A DNA stretch of 64,000 nucleotides from positions 124,001 through 188,000 of the forward strand of contig NZ_FOHX01000008.1 in NCBI RefSeq assembly GCF_900111685.1. The letters run 5' to 3'. Origin of the DNA: Nonomuraea wenchangensis (GTDB taxonomy: Bacteria; Actinomycetota; Actinomycetes; Streptosporangiales; Streptosporangiaceae). Positions within the stretch are counted from its first letter, which is position 1, and each line of letters starts with the position of its first letter. The notes under the pieces are model-generated. The model searched no databases. It saw only the letters and a list, made by a program, of their open reading frames with translations, and was not told the origin of the DNA. This document shows, in pieces, positions 31,473 to 39,534 of this stretch. Position numbers and translations under genes: made by a program.

Positions 31473-32329
31473 CAGGAAGTCAGGCCGAACCGCCCGGCGA
31501 ACGCCGCCAGCTCCTCCCGCCGCTCCTCGGGACCGGCCGAGGCCGGGCTGACCACGATCCGCGTCACCCCCTGCGCGGCCAGCGTCTCGACGTCGTCCTC
31601 CGTCATGTCGAGCGCTCCCCAGCGGGTGTACTCCAGGGCGCCGGGGTCCCGTCCCGCCCCGGCGGCCGTGGCCCTCACCAGGTCCCACTGCTCGGCCCGC
31701 TCCCGCGCGTCGAGCCGCCCGCCGGGGAAGTAGCCGTCACCCCGCAGCCCGGCCCGGCGCGCGGCGGCCCGGCTGGACCCGCCGACGTGCACCGGCAGGC
31801 CCGCCCCGCCCAGCGGATGGGGGAAGCTGCACAGGTCGTCGAAGGTGTAGAACTCCCCCTGGTGACCGACGCCCTTCTCGTCGCCCGCCCACAGCAGCCG
31901 CAGCACGTCGATGGCCTCGTCGGCGCGCCGGCCCCGGGTGGCGAAGTCCACCCCGACCGCCCGCGCCTCACCGGGCAGCGCGCCGACCCCGATGGTGAGC
32001 AGCCGCATCCGCCCGCCGGACAGCACGTCCACGGTGGCCAGCCGCTTTGCGAGCGGCACCGGGTGGTGGTACGGGATCAGCAGCACGGCGGTGCCGAGCA
32101 GGATGCGCCGGGTCGCCCCGGCGACGAAGGCCAGGCAGTCGAGCGGATCCAGGTACGGCAGCGCCGGCGGCAGCTCGAAGGGCCCGACCCGCGCGCCCGG
32201 GTACAGGACCAGGTGCTCCGGCACGTACAGGGACTCGAACCCGCATTCCTCGGCGTGCCGGGCGAACGCCACGAGGTGCTCCGGGTCGGTGCCGAAATGG
32301 GCGGTGTTGTAGCTGATTCCGAATTTCAC
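31472..32329 (-). CDS. LLM-class (F420-dependent-type) oxidoreductase
   Basis: The 285-residue protein begins MKFGISYNTAHFGTDPEHLV and contains the luciferase-like TIM-barrel signposts. These are HAEECGFESLYVPEHLVLYP, RILLGTAVLLIPYHHPVPLA, KRLATVDVLSGGRMRLLTIG, GVGALPGEARAVGVDFATRG, RRADEAIDVLRLLW and LPVHVGGSSRAAARRAG. This is the TIGR03619-type F420-dependent family. It probably reduces or oxidises a small molecule with F420. Start at 32329 is upstream-adjacent to the divergent lyase promoter. Confidence 0.88.
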   Translation of the reverse strand: MKFGISYNTAHFGTDPEHLVAFARHAEECGFESLYVPEHLVLYPGARVGPFELPPALPYLDPLDCLAFVAGATRRILLGTAVLLIPYHHPVPLAKRLATVDVLSGGRMRLLTIGVGALPGEARAVGVDFATRGRRADEAIDVLRLLWAGDEKGVGHQGEFYTFDDLCSFPHPLGGAGLPVHVGGSSRAAARRAGLRGDGYFPGGRLDARERAEQWDLVRATAAGAGRDPGALEYTRWGALDMTEDDVETLAAQGVTRIVVSPASAGPEERREELAAFAGRFGLTS

Positions 32330-32371
32330 CGTCGCAGGCTAGAACCTTGACACCGGCGTCATGGCAAGCCG

Positions 32372-32454
32372 GAAAGTTTCACGTTCGCTTGCCGCCCGGC
32401 CGGGCGGCGGTTTTAATACGCCGAGATCCCGCCCCGCGTCCCCGTGAAACTTTC
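32372..32454. promoter_or_regulatory. Inverted pair of GAAAGTTTCACG sites in the lyase promoter
   Basis: The 12-mer GAAAGTTTCACG (32372-32383) recurs exactly inverted as CGTGAAACTTTC (32443-32454), separated by 59 bases. Each copy has a GAAAsTTTC core. Such GAAA/TTTC palindromes occur in front of xylanase and other glycosidase genes of Streptomyces and are bound by LacI-type repressors. The second copy overlaps the promoter region of the rhamnogalacturonan lyase. Looping between the two copies is possible. Confidence 0.55.
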
Positions 32455-32462
32455 TTTTCACT

Positions 32463-32478
32463 GGGAAAGCGCTTACCC
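32463..32478. promoter_or_regulatory. LacI-type operator before the rhamnogalacturonan lyase gene
   Basis: GGGAAAGCGCTTACCC is a near-perfect palindrome around AAGCGCTT, a classic LacI/GalR-family centre (CpG flanked by inverted repeats). It ends 17 bases before the ATG, between the likely promoter and the ribosome site, so a bound dimer would block transcription. Confidence 0.65.
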
Positions 32479-32495
32479 GACGAGAGGACCCCGTG

Positions 32496-34340
32496 ATGCG
32501 GTTACGAAAGACCGCCCTCGCCTTGGCGACGGCACTGGCGACGGCGGCGGCCGGCGCCGTCGTGACGACCGGCGGCCCCGCCCAGGCCGCCCCGCCGACC
32601 AAGCAGATGGAGGACCTGGACCGCGGGCTGATCAGCGTGCGCTCCGGCTCCGGCAACCTCGTCTCCTGGCGGCTGCTCGGCACCGACCCCGACGGCGTCT
32701 CCTTCAACCTCTACCGCGGCTCCACCAGGATCGCCTCCGGCCTGAACGCCTCCACCAACTTCCTCGACAACGGCGCCGCCGCCGACGCCTCCTACACCGT
32801 CCGGGCCGTGGTCGGCGGGGCCGAGCAGGCCGCCTCCCCCGCCTCGCTGCGATTCACCGGCGGCGCGTACCTCGACGTGCCGATCCAACCCCCGTCCGGC
32901 GGCACCTCCCCCGACGGCGTCGCCTACACCTACAGCGCCAACGACGCGAGCGTGGGCGACGTGGACGGCGACGGCCAGTACGAGATCATCCTGAAGTGGG
33001 ACCCCTCCAACGCCAAGGACAACTCCCAGTCCGGCTACACCGGCAACGTCTTCGTGGACGCCTACCGCCTCAACGGCACCCGCCTGTGGCGGATCGACCT
33101 CGGCCGCAACATCCGCGCCGGCGCGCACTACACGCAGTTCCAGGTCTACGACTACGACGGCGACGGCCGGGCCGAGGTCGCCATGAAGACCGCCGACGGC
33201 ACCAGGGACGGCGCCGGAACCGTCATCGGCAACTCCGGCGCCGACTACCGCAACTCCAGCGGCTACGTGCTGTCCGGCCCCGAGTTCCTGACCATGTTCA
33301 ACGGCCTGACCGGCGCCGCCATGTCCACGGTGAACTACGACCCGCCGCGCGGCACCGTCTCCTCCTGGGGCGACAGCTACGGCAACCGGGTGGACCGGTT
33401 CCTGGCCGGGACGGCGTACCTGGACGGCGAGCGGCCGAGCCTGATCATGGCCCGCGGCTACTACACCCGCAGCGTCATCGCCGCCTGGGACTTCCGCAAC
33501 GGCACGCTCACCAAGCGGTGGACGTTCGACAGCAACTCGGCCGGCTCGCAGTACGCCGGCCAGGGCAGCCACAGCCTGTCCGTCGGCGACGTGGACGGCG
33601 ACGGCCGCGACGAGATCGTCTACGGCGCCATGGCCGTCGACGACAACGGCAGCGGCATGTGGTCCACCCGCACCGGCCACGGCGACGCCCAGCACCTCGG
33701 CGACTTCGACCCGGCCCGCGCCGGCCTGGAGTACTTCAAGGTCAGCGAGGGCACCAGCCAGCCCGGCTCGCTCTACATCGACCCGCGCAACGGCCAGATC
33801 CTCTGGCAGACGGCGTCCGGCTCCGACAACGGGCGCGGCGTGGCCGGGGACATCTCGACCGTCCGGGTCGCCTCGGAGTTCTGGTCCGCCGCGGACGGGA
33901 ACCTGCGCAGCGTCACCGGCAACACCGCCGGCCGCAAGCCGTCCTCGATCAACTTCCTCGTCTGGTGGGACGGCGACCCGGTGCGCGAGCTGCTCGACCA
34001 GACGCGCATCGACAAGTACGGGACGGACGGCGACACCCGCCTCCTGACCGCCTCCGGCGTCCACTCCAACAACGGCACCAAGGCCACGCCGTCGCTGTCG
34101 GCCGACCTGTTCGGCGACTGGCGTGAGGAGGTCGTCTGGCCCACCTCCGACAACCGGGCCCTGCGGATCTACTCCACCACGATCCCGACCGACCGCCGCC
34201 TCCACACGCTCATGCACGACCCCCTCTACCGGGTCTCGGTCGCCTGGCAGAACACCGCCTACAACCAGCCGCCGCACACGAGCTTCTTCCTCGGCGACCG
34301 CATGGCCACGCCGCCCCGCCCGAACATCTACGTGCGCTGA
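32496..34340 (+). CDS. Secreted rhamnogalacturonan lyase (PL11-like)
   Basis: The ATG at 32496 has GAGAGGA seven bases upstream; a GTG one codon earlier is less well spaced. The signal peptide MRLRKTALALATALA... ends at AQA-A near residue 31. The mature enzyme begins QMEDLDRGLISVRSGSGNLV with SWRLLGTDPDGVSFNLYRGS, the family's N-terminal beta-domain. It then forms an eight-bladed propeller with calcium-binding DVDGDGQYEI, DYDGDGRAEV and DVDGDGRDEI loops. Length (614) and end (HTSFFLGDRMATPPRPNIYV) match YesW/YesX-type lyases. It cleaves the rhamnose-galacturonate backbone of pectin by beta-elimination outside the cell. Three sugar-type operators precede it. Confidence 0.92.
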   Translation: MRLRKTALALATALATAAAGAVVTTGGPAQAAPPTKQMEDLDRGLISVRSGSGNLVSWRLLGTDPDGVSFNLYRGSTRIASGLNASTNFLDNGAAADASYTVRAVVGGAEQAASPASLRFTGGAYLDVPIQPPSGGTSPDGVAYTYSANDASVGDVDGDGQYEIILKWDPSNAKDNSQSGYTGNVFVDAYRLNGTRLWRIDLGRNIRAGAHYTQFQVYDYDGDGRAEVAMKTADGTRDGAGTVIGNSGADYRNSSGYVLSGPEFLTMFNGLTGAAMSTVNYDPPRGTVSSWGDSYGNRVDRFLAGTAYLDGERPSLIMARGYYTRSVIAAWDFRNGTLTKRWTFDSNSAGSQYAGQGSHSLSVGDVDGDGRDEIVYGAMAVDDNGSGMWSTRTGHGDAQHLGDFDPARAGLEYFKVSEGTSQPGSLYIDPRNGQILWQTASGSDNGRGVAGDISTVRVASEFWSAADGNLRSVTGNTAGRKPSSINFLVWWDGDPVRELLDQTRIDKYGTDGDTRLLTASGVHSNNGTKATPSLSADLFGDWREEVVWPTSDNRALRIYSTTIPTDRRLHTLMHDPLYRVSVAWQNTAYNQPPHTSFFLGDRMATPPRPNIYVR

Positions 34341-34362
34341 ACGGCGATGACCGCGCAGCCGT

Positions 34363-34413
34363 CGTGGTCCGGCCGCCCGGAGTGAGTCCTCACGTCCCGG
34401 CGGCCGGACCACG
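34363..34413. terminator. Strong bidirectional terminator hairpin
   Basis: A perfect 15-bp stem pairs CGTGGTCCGGCCGCC (34363-34377) with its inverse at 34399-34413, closing a 21-base loop. It lies between the convergent lyase gene (+) and the secreted-protein gene (-), only 12 bases before the latter's stop. There is no U-run, as usual in this phylum. Confidence 0.8.
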
Positions 34414-34424
34414 TCCGGTGGCGA

Positions 34425-34973
34425 TCAGTTCCAGTTCTTCCAGTCCTTGCTGCCGGGCCACCACCACTTGTCGTTGGCGGTGCTCTGGGCGCTGTTGGCC
34501 TGGGTGCTGCTGGGCCGGTTGGCGTCGTACTGGTTGCCGCCGTACCGGTTGGCGTCGCTCTCGTCGTACTCGTCGTAGCTCGGCGTAACTTCTTCGACCG
34601 ACTTGACGGGGTGTTCCTTCTTGATGTCCTCGTGCTTGAAGTCGTTCCTGAAGAAGTCACGCCGGTGCAGGCGGTTGTGGCGGCGGTTGAAGTTGTCGTT
34701 GAAGTTGTCGACGATGACGTCGACCCGCGGCGGACGCTGCCAGCGCGGGCCGCGCAGGATCGGCTTCTCCCTGGTCACGTAGTGCGTCTGCGTGACGTGC
34801 TTCACCGGCTTCGGCGGGGCGCCCCCGGCCTCGACGGTGGGAACCATGACGCTGGCGCAGGCGACCCCGAGGCCCCCAGGAATGATCATGATGCTGGCGG
34901 CCGCGCCGGTCAGAGCCAGCGCGGCGAAGCGCCCACGGCGCGGCGCCCGCGATTGCCGAGTCTTCATTTTCAC
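34425..34973 (-). CDS. Secreted Asn/Arg/Asp-rich protein of unknown function
   Basis: The 182-residue product starts MKMKTRQSRAPRRGRFAALA; the RRGRFA motif followed by a hydrophobic stretch looks like a Tat- or Sec-type signal, with cleavage near ACAS or VEAGG. The mature part is highly polar: basic TREKPILRGPRWQRPPRVDV, then NFNDNFNRRHNRLHRRDFFR, an acidic YDEYDESDANRY, and a Trp-rich end DKWWWPGSKDWKNW. Charge alternation and Trp/Asn richness suggest binding to a polysaccharide or surface rather than an enzyme. Codon use is less GC-rich than the neighbours. Confidence 0.6.
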   Translation of the reverse strand: MKMKTRQSRAPRRGRFAALALTGAAASIMIIPGGLGVACASVMVPTVEAGGAPPKPVKHVTQTHYVTREKPILRGPRWQRPPRVDVIVDNFNDNFNRRHNRLHRRDFFRNDFKHEDIKKEHPVKSVEEVTPSYDEYDESDANRYGGNQYDANRPSSTQANSAQSTANDKWWWPGSKDWKNWN

Positions 34974-35151
34974 GTGCTCTCGTTTCCGTTCATGGTGATG
35001 TCTACCGAAAATCCGGCACTCGCACTTCGGCGTGCGCTCAGACGAAAGCAGACGTACCCATGCGGATGTTCTCTTTTATCCCTCCAAACTCAAAGGACCC
35101 ATCAAAACCCCCAGAACCCACCTGTAACAGGACGCGCCCTTCGTCTCCGGT

Positions 35152-35412
35152 CTACTCGGTGATCTCGTTGACGAGCCTTGCCCAGAAAGCCGTCAGCGCG
35201 CCGCTTCTGTAGCGGGTGTGGCGGATGCGTTCATGGCCGCCGTCCGGGTCGCAGCGGTAGACGGCCACCTCGGTGTAGGGGACGCCGTCGTCGTCGAAGC
35301 CGGTGTAGAGGTGCGCCCAGTCCCCCGGCTGCGGGGTCCAGTCCGGGAACGCGAGTCTGGCGGCATGATCGCGCAGCGCGCTCAGCCACCTGTCCTCACC
35401 CGATGCGGCCAT
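35152..35412 (-). CDS. Small hypothetical protein (86 residues)
   Basis: The product reads MAASGEDRWLSALRDHAARL, AFPDWTPQPGDWAHLYTGFD, then DDGVPYTEVAVYRCDPDGGH and a helical end. It appears soluble and alpha/beta, with well-spaced aromatic residues and normal GC-rich codon use, so it is probably real. No family was recognised. It lies 55 bases downstream of the CGNR gene's neighbour region on the same strand direction but without clear operon linkage. Confidence 0.5.
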   Translation of the reverse strand: MAASGEDRWLSALRDHAARLAFPDWTPQPGDWAHLYTGFDDDGVPYTEVAVYRCDPDGGHERIRHTRYRSGALTAFWARLVNEITE

Positions 35413-35467
35413 ACTTCACGGTGGCAGGACAGGGGCAAAGAGCGGACAAATCACCCCAAAACCGGCG

Positions 35468-36067
35468 CTAGATGCCGCGTCGGCGGGCGCGGTAGGCGGT
35501 GGCCTTGGCGCGGTTCTGGCAGGACAGGCCGCAGAAGCGGCGCGAGGCGTTCCTGGTGACGTCGAAGAAGACCAGCTCGCAGCCGTCCGCCTCGCAGCTC
35601 CGCAGCCGGACGCCCTGGCCGACGCCGATGACCATGGCGAGGGCGGTGGCGGCGTTGGCGGCCCAGGCGTCGGCGAGGGTGGCGTCCGGGGCGTGGAAGG
35701 CCAGGACCGGCGGGTCGCCGTACAGGCTGGGGACCGCGCGGTGGCGGATCAGCACGCGGTTGAGCGCGGTCACGGCGTCCGGGTCGCCGCCGAGGATCGG
35801 GCGCAGCTCGGCGGCGACCTCGGCCAGGCGGGCGGCGTCCTCGTCGCCGAGGCGTACCGGCTCGGCCGCGCCGGGCGACGGGCTCCAGCCCGCGTGGGCG
35901 AGCGCCGCCTCCAGTGCCACTCGGGGATCGGGCGGGGGCTCGGTGTCGCGCCCGCGTACGCGGGTCACGGCCAGCTCGTTCACCAGCAGGACGGCCAGCT
36001 CCGCCCATCGACCGACATAACTGTCTATTTGGGATTGACCAGTGATGCGCCATGCGTCTATCGTCAC
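35468..36067 (-). CDS. CGNR zinc finger/ABATE-domain regulator
   Basis: The 199-residue protein has an N-terminal ABATE-type domain (LAVLLVNELAVTRVRG; helical middle with LGDEDAARLAEVAAELRPIL). At the C-terminus is a CGNR-type zinc finger: RSCEADGCELVFFDVTRNAS, then RRFCGLSCQNRAKATAYRAR. The four cysteines are in place; the family's CGNR reads CQNR here. CGNR proteins are putative stress-response transcription factors of actinobacteria. It is divergent from the SCO6745-like gene at 36101, with inverted repeats in and around the short gap. Confidence 0.85.
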   Translation of the reverse strand: MTIDAWRITGQSQIDSYVGRWAELAVLLVNELAVTRVRGRDTEPPPDPRVALEAALAHAGWSPSPGAAEPVRLGDEDAARLAEVAAELRPILGGDPDAVTALNRVLIRHRAVPSLYGDPPVLAFHAPDATLADAWAANAATALAMVIGVGQGVRLRSCEADGCELVFFDVTRNASRRFCGLSCQNRAKATAYRARRRGI

Positions 36068-36089
36068 TGGCGTAGCTTACCTAGACAGT
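36020..36089. promoter_or_regulatory. Nested inverted repeats at the CGNR/SCO6745-like divergent promoter
   Basis: ACTGTCTA (36020-36027) is matched by TAGACAGT (36082-36089), and between them CCAGTGA near 36039 is matched by TCACTGG at 36064. The outer left arm lies inside the first codons of the CGNR gene. The two nested pairs straddle both start regions and may be the CGNR binding sites. Confidence 0.35.
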
Positions 36090-36100
36090 GAGGATTTGGC

Positions 36101-36979
36101 ATGGATGAGATGTCCCGTCTGGCCCGCCGCATGTGGCACCAGCTCGAACCCCTGCACGCCGTGCTGTACTTCTCCCCCGAGGCGCTCCAGGAGGCCGCCG
36201 CCCTCGGCTACGACGTCGAGTCGCGCTGGCCGAGCTACTTCGCCTACCGCACCGCCCCGCTCGGGCGCGCCGGTACGCGGCTGGCCACGGCGGCCTGCTA
36301 CAGCTTCAGCCCGGCGACGGTGGCCGCGCACGTGCCCGCCGTGTGGACGGTCGCCGCGCCGGAGCGCGTGCTGGAAGCGCGGCTGACGGCGGTCGACCGT
36401 ACGTACCGCGGCCTGCTCGGCGACCTCATCGCCGGGCCGGAGCTGCGGGAGGCCGCCGAGCTGGCCCGGCGGGCGGCCGAGGGCGTGGGCGTGGAAGGCC
36501 GGGCGCTCACCGCCGCGAACCTGGACCTGCCGTGGGCCGACGAGCCGCACCTGGTGCTGTGGCAGGCGGCGACCGTGCTGCGCGAGCACCGCGGCGACGG
36601 CCACCTGGCGGCGTTGCTGGCGGCGGAGCTGGACGGGTGCGAGGCGCTGGTGTCGTTCGCGGCGATCGGGGCCGCGCCGGTGGAGTCGTTCGCCGGGCGC
36701 GGCTGGAGCGCCGCGGAGTGGGACGCGGCCCGCGAGCGGCTGGCCTCCCGCGGCCTGGTGGACGCCGGCGGCCAGGCCACCGAACGCGGGCGCGCGCTGC
36801 GCGACCAGGTCGAGCGGATGACCGACGAGCTGGCCGCCGGGCCGTGGCGGCTGCTCGGGCAGGAGCGCACCGAGCGGCTCGCCCGGCTCGGCGGGCCGCT
36901 GCTGGGCCCGATCTTCGAGGCGGGCCTGCTGCCGATGACCAGCACGCTCGGCATCGCTACCGTCAAGGCCCCGGACTGA
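36101..36979 (+). CDS. SCO6745-like helical protein (MarR-like fold)
   Basis: The 292-residue protein MDEMSRLARRMWHQLEPLHA contains YFSPEALQEAAALGYDV, then PLGRAGTRLATAACYSFSPA and VAAHVPAVWTVAAPERVLEA. It has GHLAALLAAELDGCEALVSF and a C-terminal winged-helix-like part (WDAARERLASRGLVDAGGQA). This pattern is the SCO6745 family, conserved in actinobacteria with no known biochemical role. The C-terminal half looks like a degenerate MarR helix-turn-helix. It is divergent from a CGNR factor and probably regulated by it. Confidence 0.7.
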   Translation: MDEMSRLARRMWHQLEPLHAVLYFSPEALQEAAALGYDVESRWPSYFAYRTAPLGRAGTRLATAACYSFSPATVAAHVPAVWTVAAPERVLEARLTAVDRTYRGLLGDLIAGPELREAAELARRAAEGVGVEGRALTAANLDLPWADEPHLVLWQAATVLREHRGDGHLAALLAAELDGCEALVSFAAIGAAPVESFAGRGWSAAEWDAARERLASRGLVDAGGQATERGRALRDQVERMTDELAAGPWRLLGQERTERLARLGGPLLGPIFEAGLLPMTSTLGIATVKAPD

Positions 36980-37095
36980 CGACGCCCGCTGGCGTGGCCC
37001 GGCCCGATCAACGAGACTTGGTCCGGCCCTGCGAAGTGGGTGAGTGAGGGCTGAAAGGGGACGAACGGGGCTGGACCCGGACGGGGAGGGACGGG

Positions 37096-38109
37096 ATGGG
37101 CAGAGGCGCGATCGCGTGGACGCTGGCGACGCTGCTGGCCGTGCTGCCCGTCGCCGGCTGCACCGCCGCGCCCCAGCCAGCCGCCGGGCCGCAGGCCCAC
37201 CGGAGCCCGGCGAGCCCGCAGTCGGAGCAGAGCCCGCAGGCTGGGCAGTCTCCTTCCGCTCAGCCCCCGCAGGCCCGGGGGCGGGCGAGCGGGTGCTCGG
37301 CCGCGACGCCGCTCAAGGCGGGCCGCCACACGATGACGCACGACGGCCTGCGCAGGACCTTCCTGCTGGCCGTCCCCAAGGGAAAAGGCCCGCACCCCGT
37401 CCTGCTGGACCTGCACGGGCTCGGCTCCGACGCCGCCCAGGAGAGCTTCTACAGCCGCCTGGCCGTGGAGGGCCCGCGCCGCGGTTACGTCGTGGCCACC
37501 CCGCAGGCCGCCGACGGCCGCATGGGCTGGACGCTGCCCGGCACCTCCGGCCCGGACGACGCCGCGTTCCTCGCCGCCCTGCTCGACCGGCTGGAGAGCG
37601 GCCTGTGCGTGGACCGGCGGCGGGCGTTCGCTGCCGGCTTGTCGTACGGCGCCGCCATGTCCGCCGCCCTGATCTGCGCCCTGGACGGCCGCCTGGCCGG
37701 TGTCGGGGCGGTGGGCGGGCTCAGCGTCGCCCGGCCGTGCGACCGGCCCCTCCCCACGACGCTGCTCGCCTTCCACGGCACCGCCGACCGCGCGGTCCCG
37801 TACCGGGGCGGGCATCCGTTCCCCGACGCCACGGGCGCCCTGCGCGCCCTCGCCGACCTGGTGGTCCTGCCGCCGGTGGAGCGGGCCGCGGACGACTGGG
37901 CGCGGGCGCTCGGCTGCTCCGGCCGCGCCACCTCCCGCCCCGCCACCGGCGTACGGCTGCGGACCTGGACGTCGTGCCCCGCGGGCGCCACCGTACGCCT
38001 CTACACCCTCGACGGCGGCGGGCACACCTGGCCGGGCTCCATCAGGTCGCCCCGCCTCGACGCCACGGCGCTCATGCTCGACGCCTTCGACCGGGCCCCG
38101 GCCCGCTGA
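37096..38109 (+). CDS. Lipoprotein esterase (polyhydroxybutyrate depolymerase/LpqC-like)
   Basis: The ATG 37096 follows a GGAGGGA site. A lipoprotein signal ends in VAGC with Cys 22, then comes a Pro/Gln/Ser-rich spacer of about 40 residues. The alpha/beta hydrolase domain shows HPVLLDLHGLGSDAAQESFY, FAAGLSYGAAMSAAL (nucleophile Ser near 182), LAFHGTADRAVPYRGG (acid) and DGGGHTWPGS (His). This order is the PHB-depolymerase/feruloyl-esterase-like LpqC family. The enzyme is anchored outside the cell and probably cleaves aromatic or short-chain polyester esters. Confidence 0.87.
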   Translation: MGRGAIAWTLATLLAVLPVAGCTAAPQPAAGPQAHRSPASPQSEQSPQAGQSPSAQPPQARGRASGCSAATPLKAGRHTMTHDGLRRTFLLAVPKGKGPHPVLLDLHGLGSDAAQESFYSRLAVEGPRRGYVVATPQAADGRMGWTLPGTSGPDDAAFLAALLDRLESGLCVDRRRAFAAGLSYGAAMSAALICALDGRLAGVGAVGGLSVARPCDRPLPTTLLAFHGTADRAVPYRGGHPFPDATGALRALADLVVLPPVERAADDWARALGCSGRATSRPATGVRLRTWTSCPAGATVRLYTLDGGGHTWPGSIRSPRLDATALMLDAFDRAPAR

Positions 38110-38156
38110 TCGGCTACCCGGCGGAGCCGCCGCTCCAGCGACTACTCTTGTCGCTC

Positions 38157-39488
38157 ATGACTCAGGTTGGACAGGCGGCGGCCCGCGCCCTGCTGCGCCG
38201 GCTCGCCGTCGAGCAGGCCGAATGCAAGGTTCCCTCGTTGACGGCGGCGATCGTCCGCGACGGGCGGACGGCGTGGTTCGGCGGGCGCGGCCGGGTGGGC
38301 GACGGGCCGCCCACGGCCGCCACGCAGTACCGGCTCGGCTCGATCACCAAGTCGATGGTGGCGGTGGTGGTGATGCGGCTGCGCGACGAGGGCGCGCTCG
38401 CGCTCAACGACCGGCTTGACGCCCACCTGCCGGACGCGCCGCACGGCCATTTCACCATCGCCCAGTTGCTCTCGCACACCTCCGGGCTGACCGCCGAGCC
38501 GCCCACCGCCTGGTGGGAGCGCACCCCTGGCGTCCCTGTCGGCGACCTGTTCAAGCGTCTGGGCCCGGACGAGGCCAAGCACCGGCCCGGCCGCCGCTTC
38601 CACTACTCGAACGTCGGGTTCGCGCTGCTCGGCGAGCTGGTGGCGCGGCTGCGCGGCGGCACCTGGTGGGACGCGGTACGCGAGGAGGTGCTGACGCCGC
38701 TCGGCATGGACGGCACCACGCCGCGCCCCCGGGCCCCGCACGCGACCGGCTACGCCGTGCACCCCTGGGCGGACGTCGTGCTGCCCGAGCCCGAGCACGA
38801 CGCCGACGCCATGGGCCCGGCGGGGCAGCTCTGGTCCACACCGCACGACCTGGCGCGGTGGGCGGCGTTCCTGTGCGGCGACACGGGCGGGGTGCTGTGC
38901 CCCGGCACGCTGGCCGAGATGCGCGAGCCCATCGGCGTGGACGACGGCGACTCCTGGACCGCCGGGTTCGGGCTCGGCCTGCAGCTCGCCCGTTCCGGCG
39001 GGCGGCGCCTGTCCGGCCACTCCGGCTCGATGCCGGGCTTCCTCGCCACCGTGTGGGCCGACCCGGCCGAGGGCGTGGGGGTGCTGTTCATGGCCAACAC
39101 CACCTCCGGGCTCAGCGGGCGGCTGCTCACGGACCTGCTCGACATCCTCGACGAGCACGAGCCGCGCCTGCCCGACGAGTGGCGTCCGGTCGCGGCCGAC
39201 CCCGGCCTGCTGGCCCTGACGGGGCTGTGGCACTGGGGGCCGAAGCCGTACGCGCTGCGGCTGCTGCCCGAGCGCGGCCTCGCGCTGGAGCCGCTGAACG
39301 GGGGCGGGCGCGCGTCGCGGTTCGTGCCGCAGGACGACGGGACGTGGCTGGGACTCGACGGCTACTACGCGGGCGAGACGTTGCGCGTCTCCCCGGACCA
39401 CCTCGACCTCAACACGTTCATCTTCACGCGGGAGCCGTACGACCCGGCCGCGCCGGTCCCGGGCGGCGTCGCCGACTGGCACGCCTGA
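38157..39488 (+). CDS. Serine hydrolase of the beta-lactamase class C/penicillin-binding fold
   Basis: The start ATG is at 38157; the longer frame upstream is a shadow of the esterase gene. The 443-residue product has YRLGSITKSMVAVVV (SxxK, Ser 62/Lys 65), HTSGLTAEPP, FHYSNVGFALLGE (YxN, Tyr 150) and SGHSGSMPGF (HxG replacing KTG). No signal peptide is present, so a cytoplasmic esterase/DD-peptidase-like enzyme is more likely than a secreted beta-lactamase. The last ~80 residues form a lipocalin-like C-terminal domain often found in this group (GLWHWGPKPYALRLLPERGL). Confidence 0.85.
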   Translation: MTQVGQAAARALLRRLAVEQAECKVPSLTAAIVRDGRTAWFGGRGRVGDGPPTAATQYRLGSITKSMVAVVVMRLRDEGALALNDRLDAHLPDAPHGHFTIAQLLSHTSGLTAEPPTAWWERTPGVPVGDLFKRLGPDEAKHRPGRRFHYSNVGFALLGELVARLRGGTWWDAVREEVLTPLGMDGTTPRPRAPHATGYAVHPWADVVLPEPEHDADAMGPAGQLWSTPHDLARWAAFLCGDTGGVLCPGTLAEMREPIGVDDGDSWTAGFGLGLQLARSGGRRLSGHSGSMPGFLATVWADPAEGVGVLFMANTTSGLSGRLLTDLLDILDEHEPRLPDEWRPVAADPGLLALTGLWHWGPKPYALRLLPERGLALEPLNGGGRASRFVPQDDGTWLGLDGYYAGETLRVSPDHLDLNTFIFTREPYDPAAPVPGGVADWHA

Positions 39489-39534
39489 CCGTTCCCACGG
39501 CGTTCCCGCTCGGCCGCGGTGGCAGCATGGTCGT

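Noticed and set aside
28865..32350. A 1161-residue open frame on the plus strand
   Set aside because: It is antisense to the acyl-CoA ligase, anti-sigma-type and LLM genes, each with intact motifs. The translation is repetitive His/Arg/Gln/Pro without domain signal.
38157..39488. Secreted beta-lactamase conferring resistance
   Set aside because: SxxK and YxN are present, but there is no signal peptide, the third motif is HxG, and a lipocalin-like C-terminal domain points to an esterase-like enzyme.
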